A stretch of DNA of 38,937 bases from Flavobacterium sp. ACAM 123 (GTDB taxonomy: Bacteria > Bacteroidota > Bacteroidia > Flavobacteriales > Flavobacteriaceae): the NCBI RefSeq assembly GCF_000264055.1, contig NZ_AJXL01000029.1:1-38937 (forward strand). Direction: 5' to 3'. Each line of letters starts with the position of its first letter. Position 1 is the stretch's first letter. This document shows, piece by piece, positions 1 through 8,080 of the stretch. A program made the translations under genes and the position numbers. The notes below the pieces were generated by a model that saw only the letters and a list, made by a program, of their open reading frames with translations, had not been told where the DNA came from and made no database searches.

Positions 1-115
1 AAATATACACCTCTTTTTGTGGTTTTTCAATAAACAATTAATCTTTTTCCTATGTTTTGTGCTTTGGGCTAAAAAGGATAATAAAGAAACTACTTGAACT
101 AATTAAAACAAAAAA

Positions 116-151
116 AACCATTGCATCGCTTTTACAAGCATTGCAATGGTT
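116..151 (-). terminator. Intrinsic terminator of the DEAD-box helicase gene
   Basis: A perfect 10-bp inverted repeat (116-125 AACCATTGCA pairs with 142-151) encloses a 16-nt loop. On the minus strand it is followed by a run of T (complement of the A tract at 111-117). It lies about 30 bases beyond the stop codon of the helicase gene that ends at 182, which is the expected place for a Rho-independent terminator of that gene. Confidence 0.75.
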
Positions 152-181
152 TATTATTTATAAAACAGAAAAAGTATTATT

Positions 182-1513
182 TCATTTTTGTCTTTTAACT
201 GGTTTTTCTACTGGTTCGTTTTTGTTTTGCAACAAATAATTAGCCAATAGTTTTTCGATTAATTCGTCCTTAGTTAAATGATGAAAAACGGTTTTTATTT
301 TAGTCTTCAATTCCGGATCCACCTCATGGTTGGGTTTGGTTTTGAATATTTGTTTGGCCCATAGAAGGGTATTGTTTTCTTCGATGCTTAACGCGCTTGG
401 TTTTTTAAATTCAGTGAATTTGATTCCCAGTTCTCTTTCAAAGTCGGCGATCTCTTGTACCTCTTCTTCTTGCAGTACCGTTAGAGAAAGTCCCTTCGCT
501 CCTGCTCTTGCTGTTCTTCCGCTACGGTGTACGTAAGATTCATACGCATCTGGTAAATGATAATTAACCACATACGAAATTTCCTTTACGTCAATTCCTC
601 TGGCAGCCAAATCAGTCGCTACTAAGATATTGATGTGCCCTTCGCGAAATTGCTCCATGATGCGGTCTCTAATTCCTTGTGACAAACTACCATGCAAGGC
701 TCCCGAAGAGAAACGGTTGATGGCTAAATTTTTGGCCAGTTTATTCACTGCCGCTTTGGTCTTGCAAAATATGATTCCGCGTTCTCCTTCTTTTGAATTC
801 AGGAAATGCATTAAAACATCTAGTTTCTCAATAGGATCCACCACAATATACTCGTGATCGATTCCTTGATTCCCTACTGTTTCCATATTAGCACTCACCT
901 GAACGACGTTTTTATTCAAGTAGTTTTGGATCAGTTGTTTTATGGTTCCTGGCATAGTAGCCGAAAACAATAATGTTTTGTGTTCCTTAGGCAATTCGGC
1001 AATAATTTCATCCAGGCTTTCTTTCAAGATGGTCACCATTTCATCGGCTTCATCTAAGACAAGAAATTTAGTTTCCTTAAGATGGATTGCTTTGCGCTGT
1101 ATTAAGTCAATTAAACGACCCGGTGTTGCTACCACAATATGTGTGGGTGCAGCTAGGCGCTCGATTTGTGGTTTTATTGGAATTCCACCACAGGTGGCCG
1201 CAATAGAAACTTCAGGAAGGTATTTTGCAAAATCTTCTAGGTTTCTAAAAATCTGATTTCCCAACTCTCTTGTAGGAACCAGAATAAGCGCTTGTACCGC
1301 AGGTGAGCTTGTATCTATTAATTGTAAAAGAGGCAATCCAAAAGCAGCTGTCTTTCCGGTTCCTGTCTTTGCGAGTCCAACCAAGTCAGTTGTGTTTGCT
1401 AAAAGTAGCGGAATTGCTTTTTGCTGAATTTCTGTGGGTTCAACAATTTTCAATTCAGAAATTGCTTTTAGAATTGGTGCTGAAATCCCTAAATCAGAGA
1501 ATTGTTTTGGCAT
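182..1513 (-). CDS. DEAD-box ATP-dependent RNA helicase
   Basis: A 443-residue cytoplasmic RNA helicase that would use ATP to unwind or remodel RNA duplexes, for example in ribosome assembly, mRNA decay or cold adaptation. The motifs appear in the right order: Q-motif region near residues 5-35 with PTEIQ, Walker A AKTGTGKT at 48-55, PTRELGNQ, TPGRL, the DEAD box near 155, SAT, and the C-terminal helicase domain ending with ARGIDV and HRSGRTARAG. The tail after about residue 400 is short and lysine-rich (KPVKRQK), as in RhlE/CsdA-like helicases, and could bind RNA. The start at MPKQFSDLG fits the family. The gene is monocistronic, with a hairpin terminator at 116-151. Which DEAD-box paralogue it is cannot be settled from sequence reading alone. 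Confidence 0.93.
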   Translation of the reverse strand: MPKQFSDLGISAPILKAISELKIVEPTEIQQKAIPLLLANTTDLVGLAKTGTGKTAAFGLPLLQLIDTSSPAVQALILVPTRELGNQIFRNLEDFAKYLPEVSIAATCGGIPIKPQIERLAAPTHIVVATPGRLIDLIQRKAIHLKETKFLVLDEADEMVTILKESLDEIIAELPKEHKTLLFSATMPGTIKQLIQNYLNKNVVQVSANMETVGNQGIDHEYIVVDPIEKLDVLMHFLNSKEGERGIIFCKTKAAVNKLAKNLAINRFSSGALHGSLSQGIRDRIMEQFREGHINILVATDLAARGIDVKEISYVVNYHLPDAYESYVHRSGRTARAGAKGLSLTVLQEEEVQEIADFERELGIKFTEFKKPSALSIEENNTLLWAKQIFKTKPNHEVDPELKTKIKTVFHHLTKDELIEKLLANYLLQNKNEPVEKPVKRQK

Positions 1514-1564
1514 TTTTTTGGATTTATTATTTTATAAAAGATAGTTGTTTTGTATGCTGGATTT

Positions 1565-1640
1565 CTAGCCCTGATGGAAACGGCATCCTGTTGTGGTGGT
1601 GTTCACCACAACAGATACAGTGTACAGCGGGAATTGCTCC
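1565..1640. repeat. Hairpin-bearing intergenic repeat, copy 1
   Basis: This GC-richer block sits in the AT-rich gap between two minus-strand helicase genes. It has conserved-looking edges (CTAGCCCTGATGGAAACGG at the left, AGCGGGAATTGCTCC at the right) and a central perfect 11-bp inverted repeat, 1588-1598 paired with 1604-1614 around a 5-nt loop. The edges match the element at 9050-9125 (CTAGCCC, GAT-GAA-GG, AATTGCTCC). The hairpin arms differ between copies, so the outer edges are what defines the family. It carries no coding capacity. It could serve as a terminator, an RNA-stabilising end or a REP-like mobile element. Confidence 0.65.
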
Positions 1641-1645
1641 TTATA

Positions 1646-3190
1646 TTACTCGTCATCAGGTTCGTTCATGATTCTCTCCCGATACTTCTTCCCGATCATT
1701 AAGGTCATTTTTAATTTGTAATCATCAACCAGCCATTCGCGGTAGTTTTTACTACACTGGCTCAGACATTTAGAATAGCGTTTGATTCGGCATTCAATAT
1801 CGTCGTCTAGTTCGCGAGACAATGATTTGGCTTGCTGCAATGTTTCTGTATTGTCTACACACATCGATGAATGTTGTTCTAACGATTTGTCTAAAACTAC
1901 TTTTGAACGCAGGTTTTGGGCAATGATGAGTTTGTGCTCTTCATCGACATCAAATCCTACTTCGGCAGTTTTACTGAACTTGGCGCGCAAGTCTGCTGGC
2001 ATGGAATACTTGAAATACAATTCTATCTCTGTGTCATCACGTAAGTTTTCTAGATAAAACTCCGGTGATTTGAAGATATGTTGCCAGTTTACAGGCTCAC
2101 TCCACAAACCGAATCTAGCTGCATTGTTTCCTAAATCGATTACGGTAAACATATCTTTGTTCGGCAGTTTTCTGGAACCACGACCAATCATTTGATAATA
2201 TAAAGTCAACGATTTTGTAGCTCTGTTCAGAATAATGGTGTCTACGGTAGGTTCGTCAAAACCAGTGGTCAAAATCCCAACCGAAGTCAAAATCGCATCT
2301 GGTGTTTTCTTGAACCACTGCAAGATATCTTTACGTTCCTCAGTGCTGCTGGTATTGTCAAGATGACGGATAGGATAACCCGCTTCTCTAAATGTTTCAT
2401 AAACATATAAGGAAGTGTTAATTCCGTTATTGAAAATCAAGGTCTTTTTACCCAATGATTTCTCGGTGTAGGCGTGCAATAATTTCTCCTGCATGGCCAT
2501 ATTAGTATACAAATCATCAGATGATTTAACGGTGTAATCTCCGTTAATTCCAACCTTCAAAGAGGTCAGACCTACATCATAACTGTATGTGATTGCTTTT
2601 GCTAAGAAACCATTTTCAATCAAGGAATTAATGGTGTCCCCTACGATTAATTCATCGTAGCTTTCATGCATTGGCAGTTTTATATTTGAACTCAGCGGAG
2701 TCGCTGTAACGCCAAGGATAAAGGCATTTGTAAACGAACTCAGTAACTTACGGAACGAGTTGTAATGGGCTTCGTCGATAATAACTAGTCCTACATTATC
2801 TAAATGCAGTTTCTCGTCATTGATACGGTTTTTCAAGGTCTCTACCATGGCCACAAAACAAGAATATTCGTTTTGGTCCGGAAGGTCTTTTACCTTACTG
2901 TTTATAATTTTATTTTTTACATCAAAGCCTTTTAACATCTTAGAGGTTTGCTTACACAGCTCAATCCGGTGTGTCAAAACAACTACTTTCTTGTCACTTT
3001 TAGATAAATAGCGACGAACGATTTCAGAAAACACTACCGTTTTACCACCACCGGTAGGCAGTTGATATAATAGGTGATGTTGTTTTGGTGCATTGTCTAT
3101 CCTTTCAAAAATGGAATCAATATCTCCTTTTTGGTATCCATAGAGCTCTTTTCGGTCTTCTTTTTCTACTTCTATAGTATTTTCAAACAT
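1646..3190 (-). CDS. SF2 DEAD/DEAH-type helicase, RadD-like
   Basis: A 514-residue superfamily 2 helicase, probably acting on DNA. Walker A is QLPTGGGKT (about 43-51), motif II is IIDEAH (about residue 140), motif III is GVTATPL, and the second RecA domain ends with the arginine-finger motif YYQMIGRGSR. The layout, including TTGFDEPTVDTIILNRATKS before motif VI, resembles RadD/YejH of enterobacteria, which takes part in DNA repair; a type III restriction-like helicase subunit is the alternative, but no methylase or nuclease gene lies nearby. The last ~120 residues form a family-specific region rich in charged residues. The minus-strand sequence TATTTTTG at 3211-3218 fits a Bacteroidota -7 promoter element just upstream of the start. 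Confidence 0.88.
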   Translation of the reverse strand: MFENTIEVEKEDRKELYGYQKGDIDSIFERIDNAPKQHHLLYQLPTGGGKTVVFSEIVRRYLSKSDKKVVVLTHRIELCKQTSKMLKGFDVKNKIINSKVKDLPDQNEYSCFVAMVETLKNRINDEKLHLDNVGLVIIDEAHYNSFRKLLSSFTNAFILGVTATPLSSNIKLPMHESYDELIVGDTINSLIENGFLAKAITYSYDVGLTSLKVGINGDYTVKSSDDLYTNMAMQEKLLHAYTEKSLGKKTLIFNNGINTSLYVYETFREAGYPIRHLDNTSSTEERKDILQWFKKTPDAILTSVGILTTGFDEPTVDTIILNRATKSLTLYYQMIGRGSRKLPNKDMFTVIDLGNNAARFGLWSEPVNWQHIFKSPEFYLENLRDDTEIELYFKYSMPADLRAKFSKTAEVGFDVDEEHKLIIAQNLRSKVVLDKSLEQHSSMCVDNTETLQQAKSLSRELDDDIECRIKRYSKCLSQCSKNYREWLVDDYKLKMTLMIGKKYRERIMNEPDDE

Positions 3191-3210
3191 TGTATTTTGT
3201 TGGGTTTTTG

Positions 3211-3218
3211 CAAAAATA
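3211..3218 (-). promoter_or_regulatory. Candidate -7 promoter element of the RadD-like helicase
   Basis: On the minus strand this reads TATTTTTG, an exact match to the Bacteroidota -7 consensus TAnnTTTG, 20 bases before the ATG at 3190. No convincing -33 TTG element was found at the usual spacing, so the call rests on the -7 box and its position. Confidence 0.4.
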
Positions 3219-3297
3219 CACCTAAAAAACAGTTATTCTGTTATATATAATTTAAAATATAGGGATGGATTGAAGTAATTTCTGTTATGAGGATTAG

Positions 3298-3825
3298 CTA
3301 ATACTCAAATCTCTCGATGATTGCGTTGAATTCTGGTTCGTTTATCCAGTTTTGCGTAATCGTTTCCTTATGAATTCCATTAATTCTGGTTTTAAACTCG
3401 TTGAGGATGCCGTTTGCAATCATATAAATCACAGCCTGCTCAAAGGAAGTGCCCATACTTTTATAAAAGAGCTCGTGTTTGATGGTATTTTCTGAAGAGA
3501 AAGTTTGTGCGATTTCGATATTGTAGAGCATCACATCTACTATTATAAAAGGGTCTACGCCCAAAGTGATAAAGTGTTTAATGTACTTTTGGGCAACGGA
3601 ACGTCGCATCTTTGGCTTTTTACGTTTGGCACCCGTTGTCATAGGGAAATATTCATTCGAAATTTTAAGCTTACATTCCTGCAGCAGCTTTTCTTCCTTT
3701 GGGTTAAACACAAAATCATAATACACTTTTACCGGACTGAATTTCTCATACAATTCGATAACCTGCTCTTCGAGTTGCTCTTTCGTCAGTTCGTTTAAAT
3801 ATTTTTTTAAATCGCGTTTGCTCAT
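3298..3825 (-). CDS. DUF6155 family protein
   Basis: A 175-residue soluble protein that I recognise as the DUF6155 family, common in Flavobacteriia and of unknown function. It opens MSKRDLKKYLNELTKEQLEE, which looks like an amphipathic helix resembling a SAP-like or three-helix DNA-binding motif, and has a basic patch (GAKRKKPKMRRS, about 80-91). The rest appears all-alpha, with no signal peptide or membrane segment. It lies downstream of no other gene on its strand; a TACTTTTG -7 box at 3844-3851 (minus) fits its own promoter, divergent from that of the DUF3817 gene. Adjacent to a helicase, but the two are separated by about 100 bases and separate promoters, so no joint function is claimed. 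Confidence 0.8.
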   Translation of the reverse strand: MSKRDLKKYLNELTKEQLEEQVIELYEKFSPVKVYYDFVFNPKEEKLLQECKLKISNEYFPMTTGAKRKKPKMRRSVAQKYIKHFITLGVDPFIIVDVMLYNIEIAQTFSSENTIKHELFYKSMGTSFEQAVIYMIANGILNEFKTRINGIHKETITQNWINEPEFNAIIERFEY

Positions 3826-3843
3826 TTTAAAAGTTTCAGATTA

Positions 3844-3851
3844 CAAAAGTA
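3844..3851 (-). promoter_or_regulatory. Candidate -7 promoter element of the DUF6155 gene
   Basis: The minus strand reads TACTTTTG, matching TAnnTTTG, 18 bases upstream of the ATG at 3825. It is part of a divergent promoter pair with the element at 3896-3903. No clear -33 box at standard spacing. Confidence 0.4.
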
Positions 3852-3895
3852 AAAGACTTTAAGATTGAATACCCATAAAATCAATCCTAATTACT

Positions 3896-3903
3896 TAATT
3901 TTG
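3896..3903 (+). promoter_or_regulatory. Candidate -7 promoter element of the DUF3817-MscS-GNAT run
   Basis: TAATTTTG matches the Bacteroidota consensus TAnnTTTG and lies 25 bases before the ATG at 3929, the first gene of a tightly packed three-gene run. A -33 element was not evident. Confidence 0.42.
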
Positions 3904-3928
3904 CCCATAATTAATAAAAATAAAGTAC

Positions 3929-4213
3929 ATGCTCAAATTTTTTAAGGTCGTAGCCATTCTGGAAGGAATATCTTATTTGGCGTTGTTTTCGAATATGTTG
4001 TTTATCAAACCCAATAATTTTGATCTTTATAAAACCTTACTTTATCCTATAGGAATGAGTCATGGCGTTTTGTTTATTGGGTATGTCATACTGGCGACTT
4101 TATTAAAAAAACATCAAAATTGGGATTTTAAGACCTTTGCTATTATCCAATTAGCCTCTTTAATTCCCTTCGGTACTTTTTATGTAGAGAAAAAATACTG
4201 CGGAAATGTTTAA
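3929..4213 (+). CDS. DUF3817 small integral membrane protein
   Basis: A 94-residue inner membrane protein of the DUF3817 family (similar to B. subtilis YdzA). Three hydrophobic helices are visible (about 5-25, 40-60, 68-86), with the family-typical start LKFFKVVAILEGISYLALF and a central GMSHGVLFI. Function is unknown. Its 3' end overlaps the start of the mechanosensitive channel gene by 8 bases (4206-4213), so the two are probably translationally coupled. Confidence 0.82.
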   Translation: MLKFFKVVAILEGISYLALFSNMLFIKPNNFDLYKTLLYPIGMSHGVLFIGYVILATLLKKHQNWDFKTFAIIQLASLIPFGTFYVEKKYCGNV

Positions 4214-5468
4214 ATTCATCCAAAAAATATTTGGCTATTTTTATCCGATACTCAGAAAATGGGGAATGGGATATAGTTTTGCATCCTATTTGAGTTTGTT
4301 TTTTAATATAATCTTACTCTGCGTTTTGGCATACACCATGTACGTGGTGTTCCGGCTGGTCCTCGTAACCGTAATGATTTTTATTGCGCGAAAAACCAAA
4401 ACGCAATTCGATGATTTATTAGTCACTAATAAAACCGCGAAATACATAGCCCATTTAATTCCGTTGTTGTTTATCTACAAATCAGTTCCTATAATCTTAC
4501 AACGATATGAATATTGGGAAGGTCTTTTTGGAAAATTAGTAGGTGTCTACATTGTTATTTTAGTACTTTGGATAATTAGGACCATTTTTAATGCCTTAAG
4601 GGATTATTTAAAACTAAAACCTCGATATAGCGATAAACCTATTGATAGTTTCATCCAGGTCATCATGATTGTATTGTGGATTGTTGGGATTACCATTATT
4701 TTATCCAGGTTATTTGAGATTGGTCATACAGAACTTTTGACCACTTTTGGAGCTGTGTCTGCTTTGATTATATTGATTTTTAGGGATATTATTTTAGGTT
4801 TTGTAGCAAGTGTCCAAGTGGCTATAAATGATATGGTGCGAATAGGTGACTGGATTACCATGGCTAAATTTGGTGCTGACGGGGATGTGATTGAAATCAA
4901 TCTGACCACCGTAAAGGTTCGAAATTTTGACAATACCACTACGACCATTCCAACTTATAGTTTGAGTTCTGACTCTTTTCAAAACTGGCGTGGGATGCTT
5001 CACTCTGATGGGCGACGTATAAAAAGACATATCCTGATTAAAGCGAGCAGCATCCGCTTTTTGAGTAACGAGCAGTTGAACGAACTGAAAAAAATCGCGC
5101 TAATTAGTGATTATATTGATACTCGAATGACCGAAGTTGATCAATACAATACGAATAATGCTATTGATAAATCGCTTGCTATTAATGGTCGCAACATTAC
5201 TAATTTAGGACTGTTCAGAAAATATATTACACAATATCTTAACAATCATCCGGCCATAAATAAAGATCTATTTTTACTCTGTCGTCAATTGCAATCAACA
5301 TCACAGGGCGTACCGCTAGAGGTCTATGCCTTTACAAGCGACAAACAGTGGCAAAATTATGAGTATATCATGTCAGATATCTTTGATCACATAATTGCAT
5401 CGGTACCTTATTTTGACCTCGAACTATACGAACTACCTTCTAACAGCGAATTTCTAAAACAAACATAA
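4206..5468 (+). CDS. Mechanosensitive ion channel, MscS family (YbdG/MscM type)
   Basis: A 420-residue inner membrane channel that would open on membrane tension to release solutes during osmotic downshock. About five hydrophobic segments occupy roughly residues 20-205; the pore-lining segment and beta domain follow as TFGAVSALIILIFRDIILGF, then SVQVAINDMVRIGDWI. The stretch FGADGDVIEINLTTVKVRNF and IPTYSLSSDSFQNWRGM are close to what I recall of E. coli YbdG, as is the length (about 415 residues), so the YbdG subfamily is preferred over MscS proper. It overlaps the upstream DUF3817 gene by 8 bases and is followed after 6 bases by a GNAT gene, suggesting one transcript. Confidence 0.9.
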   Translation: MFKFIQKIFGYFYPILRKWGMGYSFASYLSLFFNIILLCVLAYTMYVVFRLVLVTVMIFIARKTKTQFDDLLVTNKTAKYIAHLIPLLFIYKSVPIILQRYEYWEGLFGKLVGVYIVILVLWIIRTIFNALRDYLKLKPRYSDKPIDSFIQVIMIVLWIVGITIILSRLFEIGHTELLTTFGAVSALIILIFRDIILGFVASVQVAINDMVRIGDWITMAKFGADGDVIEINLTTVKVRNFDNTTTTIPTYSLSSDSFQNWRGMLHSDGRRIKRHILIKASSIRFLSNEQLNELKKIALISDYIDTRMTEVDQYNTNNAIDKSLAINGRNITNLGLFRKYITQYLNNHPAINKDLFLLCRQLQSTSQGVPLEVYAFTSDKQWQNYEYIMSDIFDHIIASVPYFDLELYELPSNSEFLKQT

Positions 5469-5474
5469 ATTTTA

Positions 5475-6047
5475 ATGCTTCTAACAAAAAAAATAGAACT
5501 CTTTAGCAAAAGATTAAAACTGAGACTGATTGAAACCTCTGATTTAAGCGCGATCCATAATTTACATTCTTTGGTGGAAACCGATGAGTTTAATACATTG
5601 GGAATTCCTGAAAACAGTAATGAAACTAGGGGAATAATTGAGTCTTGGATAGCAGCAAATAAAGAAAAAGAAATAAAGATCTATACCTATGTAATTGAGG
5701 AAATTAAGACGAATCAATTCATTGGTTTGTTTGCCCTAAATTTAGGAAACAAAAAGCATCGAAGTGCCGAAGTCTGGTACAAGTTACATTTCGATCATTG
5801 GGGAAAAGGATATGGAACGGAAGCATTAGAAAGAATTTTGGATTTTGGATTTAAAGATTTAAATCTGCATCGAATAAAGGCAGGATGTGCCGTAGAAAAT
5901 ATCGCTTCCATAAAAGTACTTGAAAAGGTGGGAATGATACAAGAAGGACGAGGACGGCAGCTGCTACCATTGAAATCCGGTTGGTCAGACAATTTTCAAT
6001 ATGCTATTTTAGATAGTGATAAAAGAAATACAGCTTTACAAACATAA
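5475..6047 (+). CDS. GNAT family N-acetyltransferase (RimJ/RimL-like)
   Basis: A 190-residue acetyl-CoA-dependent N-acetyltransferase. The first strand-helix unit (SKRLKLRLIETSDLSAIHNL) and the central strand pair (FIGLFALNLGNKKHRSAEVWYKL) are typical of the Acetyltransf_3 group, followed by the acetyl-CoA-binding signature HWGKGYGTEALERIL (about 112-126) and NIASIKVLEKVGM near 152-164. Members acetylate ribosomal protein N-termini, small amines or antibiotics; the substrate is not predictable here. Spacing to the channel gene is only 6 bases, so it is likely cotranscribed, although the two functions are not obviously linked. Confidence 0.88.
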   Translation: MLLTKKIELFSKRLKLRLIETSDLSAIHNLHSLVETDEFNTLGIPENSNETRGIIESWIAANKEKEIKIYTYVIEEIKTNQFIGLFALNLGNKKHRSAEVWYKLHFDHWGKGYGTEALERILDFGFKDLNLHRIKAGCAVENIASIKVLEKVGMIQEGRGRQLLPLKSGWSDNFQYAILDSDKRNTALQT

Positions 6048-6207
6048 AAATGACCTTTGATTATTGCTGACTAGCGAATTAAAAATATGGTTTTTGTAAA
6101 TGGTTTACTTTAGACCAAAGGGTAAAACTGTAAAGTAACCTGAAGCTATTAATTCACCAATACCTCATAAGAGAAATATCGCCATTATTCCTATCATTAT
6201 CAAATGG

Positions 6208-6591
6208 TTAAAGGCGATTTTTAACAAACTCAATCTCTGTTTTACCATGCGCTTTTGGCTTTCCGTCTTCTCCTAAATTGACCATGGTGGTAGTGTCTAT
6301 TGAAATAATCGTTTCACGGGTCATCATGTTCCGAACCTCGCACTTTAACGTAAGGGATGTCTTTCCAAACTTTACGACTTCAATACCAATTTCGATAATA
6401 TCACCTTGTTTTGCAGAACTGGTAAAATTAATTTCCGACATGTGTTTGGTCACCACTCTTTGATTCTCTAATTGAATAATCGAGTATAAAGCCAATTCTT
6501 CATCTATCCAAGCTAACAATTGCCCACCAAACAAAGTACCATTTGGGTTTAGATCTTCTGGTTTTATCCATTTCCTAGTGTGAAATCTCAT
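6208..6591 (-). CDS. Acyl-CoA thioesterase, hotdog fold (YciA-like)
   Basis: A 127-residue single hotdog-domain protein that would hydrolyse acyl-CoA to free acid and CoA in the cytoplasm. The signature NPNGTLFGGQLLAWIDE (about residues 15-31) contains the catalytic region of the YciA/BFIT thioesterase family, followed by the long helix and the strands INFTSSAKQGDIIEIGIEV. The length is that of the single-domain family, which works as hexamers of hotdog dimers. The gene is monocistronic, convergent with the GNAT gene and divergent from the small gene at 6663. The start MRFHTRKWIKPEDLN is the only good choice. Confidence 0.87.
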   Translation of the reverse strand: MRFHTRKWIKPEDLNPNGTLFGGQLLAWIDEELALYSIIQLENQRVVTKHMSEINFTSSAKQGDIIEIGIEVVKFGKTSLTLKCEVRNMMTRETIISIDTTTMVNLGEDGKPKAHGKTEIEFVKNRL

Positions 6592-6662
6592 CTTTTTTAT
6601 TTTTTATAATGCGAAAGTAACCTATCTCCGCTCAATTTTTTATAATTTTAAAGAAAAAAAAG

Positions 6663-7052
6663 ATGATTCAAAGAGATGTTTTTTTAAAAGAATTCCGTGG
6701 GGAAACAATAGGAAGTGTAGGAACACAATCCTCCTCAGAAGAAATGTTCCAGAATGAGGTACTTCGCCCCATCCTAAAGTTGCAAAATGATTTGTTTATC
6801 GCCTCTTTCAAAAATTATTCGGCTAAATACAATAGCGATTTTAATTCTCAAACCACTGAGGAAAAACTGGCAATCATAGAAAATGCAATTCAAAAGGACA
6901 GCAAATACCGAAATGCGTTAAGGGGAATAGTGATAGGATTATTTACAATTGAGGAATATTCGTTTTATGTCCAGAACTCCTCAAATCTCAACAAAAGAAT
7001 GATGACCATGTTGATTGAAAGATTAAAAAGTCAGGTACAATTGTTTGAATAA
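6663..7052 (+). CDS. Uncharacterised small flavobacterial protein
   Basis: A 129-residue soluble, apparently all-alpha protein. I recall close relatives in Flavobacteriaceae that databases label glyoxalase, but nothing here resembles the vicinal-oxygen-chelate fold and the label looks like annotation drift. Visible features are an N-terminal FRGETIGSV segment, a serine-rich turn (SSSEE) and a helical remainder with GIVIGLFTIEEYSFY. It has no signal peptide and no metal or nucleotide motif. It is a single gene with its ATG right after an A-rich leader. Function unknown. Confidence 0.72.
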   Translation: MIQRDVFLKEFRGETIGSVGTQSSSEEMFQNEVLRPILKLQNDLFIASFKNYSAKYNSDFNSQTTEEKLAIIENAIQKDSKYRNALRGIVIGLFTIEEYSFYVQNSSNLNKRMMTMLIERLKSQVQLFE

Positions 7053-7304
7053 CCTTTTATTAAATAATTTATCTCTGTAAAACATTGATTTTATTTAAAA
7101 TAGCTTTAATTTCAATCCAAAACCAAGGCCTAACCATATCATTTTATTTTCATATTCTCAATAAAATTAGGCTTTAGTTGCAAAATAATAGGGATATCAA
7201 ATATTTTAGGTATTCCTATAATTTTTATTGTAAAAAAGGAATTATATAAGTAATTTATATATTCGGAAAGGATATTTTCATTATTATTGTTAAAAGCAAA
7301 GTAT

Positions 7305-8018
7305 ATGAAAGAAGAATATTTCAAGTGGTATTCTCCCAACCTAAATAGAGAGATTGAAATGTTAGTTTTTGGGCATTCTGGATACCCTGTAATTCTATTT
7401 CCTACTTCAATGGGAAGTTACCATGAGAACAAGGACATGGGCTTGATAGAGTCGGTCAAGTGGTATGTCGAGCAAGGGTTAATACAAATATTCTGTCCGG
7501 ACAGTATTGATAAGGACAGCTTTTACAACAAACACATTCACCCCGTCCATCGAATCGAAAACCATGTTCGCTACGACAAAATGATTTGCCACGAACTCGT
7601 AGAAAAAGTAAAAAACAATACTCCCTCAGGAAAGGTTGCCATTGCCGGTTGTAGTTTTGGAGGCTACCATGCCGCGAATTTCGCTTTTAGACATCCCGGT
7701 TATGTCAGTCATTTATTTTCTATGAGTGGTGCTTTTAACATCAAGAGCTTTCTTGAAGGTTTTCACAACGATGATGTGTTTTTCAATAGTCCCGAAGATT
7801 ATTTATATGGATTAGAAGATCCTGAGTTATGGAAAATGGATATCGTTTTAGGTACCTCAAATTGGGATATTTGTTTTGATGCCAATCTGAAATTAAGTAA
7901 AGTCTTGAGCGAAAGAAATGTACATTACTGGCTTGACATTCGGCAGGATAAGAAGCATGACTGGCCGCTATGGAAAGAAATGTTTTCACATTACTTATCC
8001 AGAATAAAATTTTTGTAG
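7305..8018 (+). CDS. Alpha/beta-hydrolase esterase (esterase D-like), first gene of amidoligase locus
   Basis: A 238-residue cytoplasmic alpha/beta hydrolase that would cleave an ester, thioester or amide bond. The nucleophile elbow is GCSFGG with Ser117; the probable acid and base are Asp188 (NWDICFD) and His218 (DKKHDWPLW). The family is the putative-esterase group related to esterase D and mycolyltransferases. A longer reading frame opens at a TTG at 7287, but the ATG at 7305 starts the conserved MKEEYFKWYSPNLNREI and is chosen. The next gene begins 62 bases downstream and the run continues with ligase genes, so the enzyme may release or transfer the product of those ligases. Confidence 0.87.
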   Translation: MKEEYFKWYSPNLNREIEMLVFGHSGYPVILFPTSMGSYHENKDMGLIESVKWYVEQGLIQIFCPDSIDKDSFYNKHIHPVHRIENHVRYDKMICHELVEKVKNNTPSGKVAIAGCSFGGYHAANFAFRHPGYVSHLFSMSGAFNIKSFLEGFHNDDVFFNSPEDYLYGLEDPELWKMDIVLGTSNWDICFDANLKLSKVLSERNVHYWLDIRQDKKHDWPLWKEMFSHYLSRIKFL

Positions 8019-8080
8019 CAATAGCGATGGAACATATAAAACACAATAAGATTAAAGTCACAAGATAAAAAAATATAAAG

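Noticed and set aside
57..239. Plus-strand frame at the left end
   Set aside because: It runs through the helicase terminator hairpin and the end of the helicase gene on the other strand; low-complexity composition.
1303..1671. Plus-strand 122-residue frame across the helicase start and the first repeat
   Set aside because: It is antisense to the DEAD-box gene for most of its length and includes the hairpin repeat; no family resemblance.
6060..6207. Possible terminator (GGTTTACTTTA with TAAAGTAACC near 6099-6143) between the GNAT and thioesterase genes
   Set aside because: The stem is interrupted, the loop is long and there is no T-run, so it is not strong enough to list.
7287..7304. TTG-initiated extension of the first esterase, and similar extensions at 10276, 16033 and 22880
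   Set aside because: The downstream ATG codons match the family starts and give normal lengths; the extra residues are not conserved-looking.
7139..7339. Minus-strand open frame in the gap before the first esterase
   Set aside because: Its composition is that of AT-rich noncoding DNA, it overlaps the start of the esterase gene and shows no recognisable motif.
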